Assembly: GCF_027627575.1 (NCBI RefSeq)
Contig: NZ_CP114065.1
Coordinates: forward strand, 3,596,001-3,660,000
Direction of reading: 5' to 3'
From: Kribbella sp. CA-293567
Lineage (GTDB): Bacteria; Actinomycetota; Actinomycetes; Propionibacteriales; Kribbellaceae
Length of the DNA: 64,000 nt
Shown here piece after piece: positions 54,201 to 63,200 of this stretch; within the stretch, counting starts at the first letter, position 1; the number at the start of each line of letters is the position of its first letter. The position numbers and the translations under genes were made by a program. Below the pieces are notes generated by a model, which saw nothing but the letters and a program-made list of their open reading frames with translations, was not told where the DNA came from and did not search any database.

Positions 54201-57200
54201 TCGGCAACGCGGCTCCGTTCAAGGCCAGTTGTCCGCAACGAACCACGATCGGCGGGCCATGGTGAAGGCGGAGATCCAGAAACTCGCTCTGGCGATGGGA
54301 GTGGTGAGCGGCCAGCCGAACGCCGAGCTGCTGCGGTCGCTGCTGAGCCAGCAGGAACGCGACGTCCTCGACCGGGCCGAGGTCCGGGCCGAGTCGCTGG
54401 ACGACATCCAGGTCAGTCGGGGCGGCTATCTGGTCAAGGCTGCCCTCAGCTCGGGGTGGTCCTCGGTCGTGATCGGAGCCGCGGCCGCCGTCTTCACCGG
54501 CAATCCGCTGGTGGGCCTGGGGATCGCGATCCCGACGATGGTCAACGCTTTCGTCGGCTCGCTGTCCGAGCGGTACCTGGATGCGCTGAAGCAGCCCGGC
54601 AAGAAGCCCGCGTACGTCGCCGAACGGGATCAGCGCGAATTCGACTACCCCGGCATCCACGGTCTGCTCGACGGTCCGGAGCCGGTCCGGCCGGCACTGG
54701 TCAAGATGCCAAGGGCAACCAATTGGAGCAACTACCTGGTCCGCTACACCACGCCGACGCTGGCAACGACGGCGGTGGCCGGAGCACTGACGGTGTTCGG
54801 CGTACCGGCGTTGTCGACTGCCATGGTGATCGCCTCGTCGGCGCTGGCCAAGTCGCTCGCGGAGCGGTTGGTCGACACCAAGAAGCTCGAGTTCCGGCTG
54901 CGCCGGGTGGACGCCACCGAGCGGATCCGGCTGTCGGATCCGGCGTTGTTCTCCAACCAGCTGGTCACCGAACTCGCCGAGCTGCGGACGCGCCTCGAGC
55001 GGACCATGGCGCTCCTCGACGTCCGGTCCAGCGAGCTGACGGCCGCCGCCCAGGCAGTTGCACAGCCACCGACCGGTGTGGCTCCGGTGAACCCAACGGT
55101 TCCGGGCGCGCCACCGTTCAAGGTCACTCTGGCAGTGCAGCTCATCGACAATGTCTCGGCCGCGGCGCGCAGGGTGTTCGTGGGAGGTGAGCAGGCAGTC
55201 GATGTGGACCCGACAGAGCTGGCTCGGCTCGTCAACGCGCAGCTCGAGGGGTTGCTCAACGCGGTTGGGCCCGGTCTGTTCGGATCGGTGGCAGGCGCCA
55301 TCGGTGACAAGTATCTGATCAACCGGGACGAAGCAGCCACCGACGCCCGCAAACGATGGGCGCGGACGGAGCAGGAGGCCCGTCAGACAGCAGCGCTGGC
55401 CGAGGCGATCGAGCCTCGACTACGGCAGCTCAGGGAGCTGGCAGCTCAGTTGGAGGCGTTGACCGGCGCCCAACCGGACCTAGCCGCTCGGGCTGCCGAC
55501 CGAGGACTTCCCGTACCAGCAGCGGCGCCGGCCGGTCCGCGCCCTTCAGGCCAAGCGCCGTGGAAGGCGTACGTCATCCAGGTGGCAGCCGCCGCGCTCG
55601 GCGGCGCGGTCAGCGCTGCCGCACTTGATCTGGTGTTCGACCTGCCCGATCTCGGGGTCGTGCTGACGGTGGCCGGCGCGGCCGGAGCCATGCTCGGTAC
55701 GCCGATCGCGCGGTACACGTTCCGTCGTACGGAGATCGAACTGCAGGCCGGCCTCGAACCGTTCATGGGCTGGCAGGCCGTGAAGCGGGACGTCCTCCTG
55801 CAGGAGCAGATAATGGTCCGCTATCTGGCCGAGCAACTGCTGGCCAGGGGACGGCAGGTCGATGATCGGGCCGGGCAGCAAACGTCCGCCGAGGCTCCGG
55901 TCGCCACCGATCCGAGGTACACCGATCACGTTCGAGCTGCCCTCCGGCGGGCGGAACTGGGCAACGTGCCTCCTGGGCGGCCGGAGAGCGACTACAACCT
56001 CGATGCGCGGGCCGAGCGGGTCGAGGCGCTGCAGCGGGTCGATCGGCTGGCTGCGAACGTCGACCGGCTGGCGGCTCTGGGGGTTCGTGGTGAGCTGTTG
56101 ACCGAGGCTCGCGCGAAGTTGCGGTTCGCGATCGGCCTGTACGAATCGATTGCCGACAGTAACGGAGTACGAAAGACGTTCCCGGATCTCGGGGCTGTTG
56201 ATCCACTGGTGGGCCGCCGGGTTACCGGACTGACGGACCAAGCTCGCCTCGGTGTCGAGCAAGCCTTGCGCAGACTGGTGGCCGAGCCTGCCGGTAAGCC
56301 GCTGCTGGTCGAGCGGTTGGTTGCTCTGGAGCAGCTTGCGCAGGCCGCCAGGGCTGTCGACCATCACGCTGTGCACGGTACGGACGAGTCTCGTGCGCTG
56401 GTTCAGAGTCAATTGGAGCAGGTGCTCGACGAGGCGGCACGGTTGTGGCAGGCGGCCGGAGTACGTGGTGGGTTGGTGCTTCCGGCCTTGAGTGTCTTGC
56501 CTGGTCTCGACCAGGTCGGTGGGCAGGTCACTGTTCCGGTGCTGACCGTTCCGCCGGTCGGGCCGGACAAAGGCGCCGGGGGTGGACGGCATCACCGACC
56601 GGAGTCGTTCGGTGAGGGAGTGCTGGAATGGAACCATCGTGCGGTCAACGGTGCGCGGAGTCTGTTTCCGGCGGACGCCACGGTCGATCGAGTCGGGCTC
56701 AGTACGGTGGAGCGCGGATTGGCGGCGCTGGTCGAGCGGGGGTACCGGGTCGAGGTCGCGATCGAGCGGGTGCCGAGACCGGGTCCGGCGACCGAACCGT
56801 ATCGGTTCACTGTTCTAGTCACCGACACCGAGCTGACTGGGTCGCACGCCACTGAGGTGTACGGCCCAAGTACCGCCTCCGAGTTGGTCGCCAGCCTCGG
56901 CTTCGACAGTCCTCCCGGCCGGCACCACGCCACAGAGTCGACCGGTCGACACCAGTTGGACGAAGTGGGCGGACGGCATCGGGTTGAGAACCAAGTCGAT
57001 CGCTCGCGTCTCGAAAATCGCGCGGACTTGCCCGGTGGACGGCATCGTGCTGCGGAGCCTTCGCAGCTCTCGGCTCGGGAGGCTGCTGAGCAGACCGTGA
57101 CGCCGGCTCTTGCGCAGACCGGTACGGCGCCAACTGCCGTTGAGGAGGAGGCCGTTCAGCAGGCGGTCAGCGACAGCGTGGCTTCAGTCCTGCCGGGAGC

Positions 57201-60200
57201 GATTCCCTTGCAGGGTGGTGGATTCCGAGCAACTTCGGCCAGTGGGCAGGACGTCGTACTCGGCCGTGCCGCGATGGCGGAAGTTCAGGCTGAGGCTCGC
57301 CGGGTGCTTGTAGAGAGCAACGATCCGCAGCTCGCCAGGACTGCCGCGCGGCAACGGCTGGTGGAGCTGCTCGCTGCGCTGGGAGTCGGTCCCCGGGTGG
57401 CCGCCTCGGCCGCGCCGGGCGAGGGCAACCCCCTCAACCTCGCCGCGGTACGCCGTACTGCGGAGCAGATCGCCCGCCAGGCAGCTCGTCTGGCAGAGAC
57501 GCCGGAATCGCCAATCGCGAGCGATGACGGACCGACATCCGCTGCACCGGAGACTCCCGAAGCAACCGGTCAGTCCGGACCGAACACGGCACCACCCGCC
57601 AGTCCGAGCACTGCACCGCCGAGACCGGGACCTGACGGGCACGGCCCGACAGTTCATGCTCCGGAGATCCCTGGCACCCGCTTCACTGCCAACGGTCGAG
57701 TTGCCAGCACCCACCCTGCTTCGCCCGACGAGGCCGTGCGGGAGGCGGTCCAGGCTGCGCGGGCGGCGGTAGAGGCGGACTTCGGCGGTCTGATCACCGG
57801 TCAGATCGACCAGGTCAGCGACGGCATCATCGTCGTCCAGACCGACCGGCACGGCGCGCAGCACTTCAAGGTCAGCTTCGGTCCGGTCTCGCCCCGACGG
57901 GTGGCTGCGACGAAGGTTCGCGCCGGCACTGTAGAAGATCCGCATCTCGTACGACTGGCTCCCGGCCTGGCCAGCGATCAGTTCACGCGAGCGTGGGTGC
58001 ACGAGATCAGCCATACCTTGCAGGAGCTGGCGGCGCCACGCAGTCGCTTACGGCAACTGCTGCGCAGGCCGTCGACTCACACCGAAGACGCCTGTGTCGC
58101 CGCACAGTTCAACGAGTTCCGGCTGCTGGCCGGGCAATGGGCAGCCGCGGACGCCGCAGTGCGGGCCGGCCGGACCGGAGCCGCCCAGTCGGCGCAAGCG
58201 CTGGCGAACGACTTGGAACTCTTGGCCACGGCGATCGAGGCACGTGGTCAGCAGCCGCCGATCCTGCCCTGGGACGCTCCACCCACCCAATCGCCGTTGC
58301 AAGATCCCGTCGAGGGGTTCGTCTCCGACGTCGCTGACCATCTTCGAGAACTGCGGCGGCAGGCCGACGAGCTACGCAAGCGGGTCGATTCCAAACGAAA
58401 CAAAGCGATCGAGGCAGCGGAGTCCGCGCGGCAAAGCGAGCAGATCGCGGCCGACGCTCTGGCTATGGCGGACTCCGGCCGGTTCGCCCGTGCCCGCCAG
58501 GCGATGAAGGATGCCGCCAAGCAGGCCGAGGTACAGGTGTGGCACGAGCAGGTCGCGGCCGGCTACCAGTCGGCGCTGGGTCAGCTCGAAAAAGTTGCCC
58601 AGGGCTACGAAGCACTGCTGACCGACGCGCGTTCCATCACGCCGCGCCAACGCGCGACGATCGCGTCCGGGCTGGTGACGGAGCTGACGGCGTACGAACA
58701 GAGGCTGGCCGCGGTGGCTCCGTCCCTGATCGCGTTGTCCAGTCTGCTGCCGACCGGCTGGTTGCCGCATCTGTCCGCGCTGACGAACCGGGTGAACGCG
58801 GTGCTCGCGGCCAACGGTGTCGATCATCGCTTCACGTCAGGCGCCCTGCAGCACAGGCTGAATGCGGAGTTCGGGCAACTGATCACGGCCGACGGTGCGA
58901 GCCTGCGGGTCGGGCACGCCCGCCCGATCGAGCTTCGGCTCCGGCTGACCGTGTCCGAGCTGGTAGAGATACTGGACCCGTCGATCCGGGCCTCCGAGAC
59001 CATGCTCGGCCTCTTGCCTCAGCCGTCACGCAAGCACGAGATCACCCAGAACGGCAGGATCGGCGCCGGCGGCAGCTTCGCGCTGAACTCCCTGACCCGG
59101 CTGTTCGGTGAGGGTTCGTGGCTGAACGCCGTCGGGGAACTGCTCACGGTCAGGGGTGAGCAGGTTTCCGGCCGGGGACGTTCGGTGTCGTCGACCGGTG
59201 CGCAGTACGGTCAGGACGGCGCGGTCGAGGACAATCGCGGTGAGTCGCTGCTGTACGCCGCCCACGCGAGCTGGCAGCTGCAGGCCCGGAAGCCTGGCGA
59301 ACCGGACCAGCTCCTGGCCGACCTCCAGGTCGACAGCGGCCGAGGGAAGGACGTCTCCAGGTTGTACGCATGGGCCTCCCACGCCTACACGGTGCCGGCG
59401 CCCACGCAGACCTTCACCAATGGCACACCTCCTTCGGGGCGGTTGCCGAATCACACGCTCACCTCCCTCGACGGCCTGCAACGGCTTACTGACAAGGCGT
59501 TTCTCAGATTCCGGGACCAACTGGCCAAGTTCGGTGACGAAGCTTCGCTGCTGCGCGAGCAGATCCACTCGGCGATCAATCACGATCTGCCGTCGCGGCT
59601 CCCCGAGAGCACCGAGCGTTCGATCCTGCGACCGCTGCAGGCCAACGGGCGGCCGGTGGGGCACGTTCAGATCAAGACCGTTGCGCGGTACGAACTGACC
59701 GAACTGGTCGGACAACCGAGTACGGCGCACTGGCAGGAGCGCGTCCGCGTCGGCTTCAGCAACGCCGGCGGCCAGCAGAACTTCTCCGCCAGCACTTCGT
59801 TCAACGCGACTGTCGGGTACGGCGGCCAGGCGTTGACCGACCTCGGCGACAGCTCTGTCGACCTCGGCCCGTCGGCGAGTGGCGGGCGGTCGGTCAGCCG
59901 GTCGGAATCGCTGAGCGCCGGGGGAGTCGGCATCCATGTCGGCGTGCAGCGCTACACCGGTACGACGCAGGGCTATCGGCTGGTGTTCGACCACGAAGTG
60001 ACTGTGGTTCTGAACGGTGTGCCACAGGGCTCGGTGACCGGCGAGACGGTTGGGCTGGCCCGGTTGCAGACCAACGATGCCTACCGTCACGGGCTGCCGG
60101 TCGCCGAGAGCGCGTTCGTGCACGACCCGGGCGGAAACCGTGTGCTGGAAGACGGCCGGCCGGTACTGCGCGGCGACCCTCGCGCCGGCGTCCAGGTTCC

Positions 60201-63200
60201 GGGCCGGAGAGTGGAGTTGGCGAGTTGGCTGACTGATGTCACCGGCCGCGTCCGGACCACGGGCCCTGGCTTGGCTCAGCGGGTGACCGGCGGTGAGCAG
60301 GCGCTGGCTGACCTGGTCGGCCCGTTGGCAGAGCGCGGGTTCCTGCCGCCGCTCGATGCGCAAGGGGATCCGAATCTCGGCCAGTTGACAGCCGACCCGC
60401 TGGAGCGGCACGCGCAGTTGCTGAATCTGACCGAGCTGCGAACACAGCTGTCGGTCAACCGGCTGGAGGCGGGGTACGACATCGCCGTCCAGCAAGGCAT
60501 CGTGGTGACCCTGACGAGGCCGAGGACCGGTCTGGGAACCGAAACGATCAGTCTGCGGATCGGCATCCGGCCGGGACCGGTGTCGGCGGTGCGGGTGACC
60601 GACGACGAGGCGATGGTGACGCTGAACATCGGCTCCGACTCCGTCGGCAGGTCGACCGGCTGGTCCAAGTCCCTGCCCTGGAACGCGTCACCACTCGGGC
60701 TCAGCCAGGACGGTTCGGGCGGCGGGATCATCAGGTCGGGTGTCTCGTACGGTCGGCAGGCGCTCGGGCGGACGATGGGCTGGTTCACCGGCGGAACGGT
60801 CAACCAGGTGACGCTGATCGAAAGCAGGTCGGCGGTCGCGGCGTTCGAGGTGCCGCACCGGATCGAGGTGACCGAGCTCGGTGTCCAGGACGTCGTGCTG
60901 CACAACGGCGCTCCAGGGACTTCGGCGCGCATCCTGGTCGACACGGATCTGCTGCCTTCCGCCGATCCGGCCCGCGGCCAGGTGTCCGCCGGTCCGCTCA
61001 GCGACCAGGTCCTCGACCGGACCACGCTGGTCGCGCTGGACACGCATGAACTTCCCCGGCTGGTCGACGAGTCGATCACTCGGGAGCCGGCGGCTCGTCA
61101 TCACCTGGCCGCGCTCCTGGACCCGCGGCACCTGCTGGCGCATCCGGAGTGGGCGCGGACGTCGTACCGGAGCGACGCGGTGGTGCGAGGCGCGGGACCG
61201 GTCTCGACCCGATCCGGTCTGTCGATCAGCGGAAAGATCGTCGATGTGGTGCTGCTGGGAACGACCGATGCCGTGGTGGGTGACATCAACCTCGCGTTGA
61301 GCAGCCATGGGCTGTCCGTCGGGCAGAGCACCGGCGCCTCGGCCGCGCTCACCCTCGGGGCCACCGCGGAAAGCCGGAGCGGGACGGCGTCGGCGGAGTA
61401 CGGGAACAGCAGTTCCACCTCGCGCACCGGGCAGACCATCACCGGCGTCGAGCGGCTGACGATCGAGGTCGGCCGGCACTACCTGTTCGCCGGAACCGCC
61501 GAGCTGGCCGTGACCACGACCGCTGACGGGAAGCCGCTGAAGGTTCCGTCGACGGTGGTGTTCCAGGTCGCGGAGCGAGACGTGCTGCAGTTTCACGTCG
61601 ACGGTGAGCTGAGCCTGCCCCTGACCCAGGTCGCGGATGCCGTCGAGCGGTATCTGAACGGCAGCCTGGAGCTGAACAGCCGGCTCGCGCTGGGGCTGAT
61701 CCGGCAGTACCGCGCCACCCTGGCCGGCGCGCGGGCCGCGAACGAGCCCGTGCCGGCGCTGTCCGTCTTCCACACGCCTCGGGCCGTGCTGGCGAAGCTG
61801 CAGCGGGGCAGGCCGACGCCGGGAACGAAGGAGGCGCGGCTGGACTCTTTGCTGCAACAGGCCGAGCAGTCGGACCGGACTCGGACGATTCAGCTCCCGG
61901 AGCACTACCGGAACAACTTCGGCTCGAGTCTGATCGAGCAGGCGATGGTGACGGAGAACGGTCAGGAGACCACCATGTTCGGCCGGGTCCTCGAGGTGAT
62001 GACCGAGCAGTTGGGCGCTGCTCCCGACAGCGATCCGATGCTGGCTCGGGCGTTGTTCGCCGACCTCGCCGGAAAGCGCTGGTGGGGCCGGTTCGAGGAC
62101 ATGCGTGGTCCGAAGGGTTTCCAGCGAACGTACGCGATCGGGAAGCCTGGTCAGTTCGGTGCGCAACGGGTCACCTTGACGATCCAGGCGGAGTTCACCG
62201 GACCGGCGACCTCGCTCGGTGTGGTCAGGAACGTGATCAGCATCGTGCAGCGCTACCTGTACGACGATCGCTCGAACAGCTCGACCACCGGTCAGTCACT
62301 CGGTGCGGGTCTCAGCGGCGGCTTGGAGGAAGGCAGAACGGGCAGTGCGAGCACCGACCGGACCGACTCCACCACGGTGTCGATCGGGGAGCAGACCACC
62401 CGGCTCGAACGGATCGCGAGTTTCGACGGGTTGCACCGGGTTCGTCGCGGCGTCACGTACACGCTCGAGGTCACTCCGGAGCCGACCGCGATACCACCGC
62501 GGACGCGGATCGGCCAGGCGATGACCCGATCGGAGTCGCCGCTCGTACCGGTGCGTCCGGTGCGGCTGACCGGCGAGATCGTGCAACTGATTCCCGCGCG
62601 GATGCTTCCGGAACTCCCGCTGGACGGACCTTCCGCACCGCCGGAGCACAGCTCGGCACGACCGGCCACCGCAGTGGACCCCCGCGGCCTTCCGGACGCG
62701 TTCTTCGTGGAAGGTGCTGAAGGCAACGAGTTGCCGGTGGCGATCGCGCGGCGGCTGGCAGAGCCGGATCTGCTCGGCCGGGCCGGGATCGAGGCACACC
62801 GGTCGGCGCTGCAGGAAATCCTTGCCACGGCCGCGATGAACGCGTCGTTCAGCCGGATGGCGCGCGACGACGGCTTCGACGTACTCGAACTGTCGTTGCC
62901 GGGGTATGCGTCGGGCTCGGTCAAGGTCCGGGTCGCCGCGAACGTGGTGGGCGCGCGACTGATCAGCGGACCGGTCGACGCCGTGGAGATCGGTGAGGTG
63001 AACCGGAGCCAGCACACCGTGACGCACACCGTGAACTCGGGCCGCCTGGCACCGGTGGACGGCGGCGCGACGGCCGCGGACGCGGACAGCGGGCTCGGGG
63101 GTGGACTGACCGCGGGCGACCAGCTCGCCGACCGGACCACGGACGGCCGGGGCGTACGGCGGGAGCGGAGCCGGTTCGAGCAGGGATCGGTCGTGACGGT

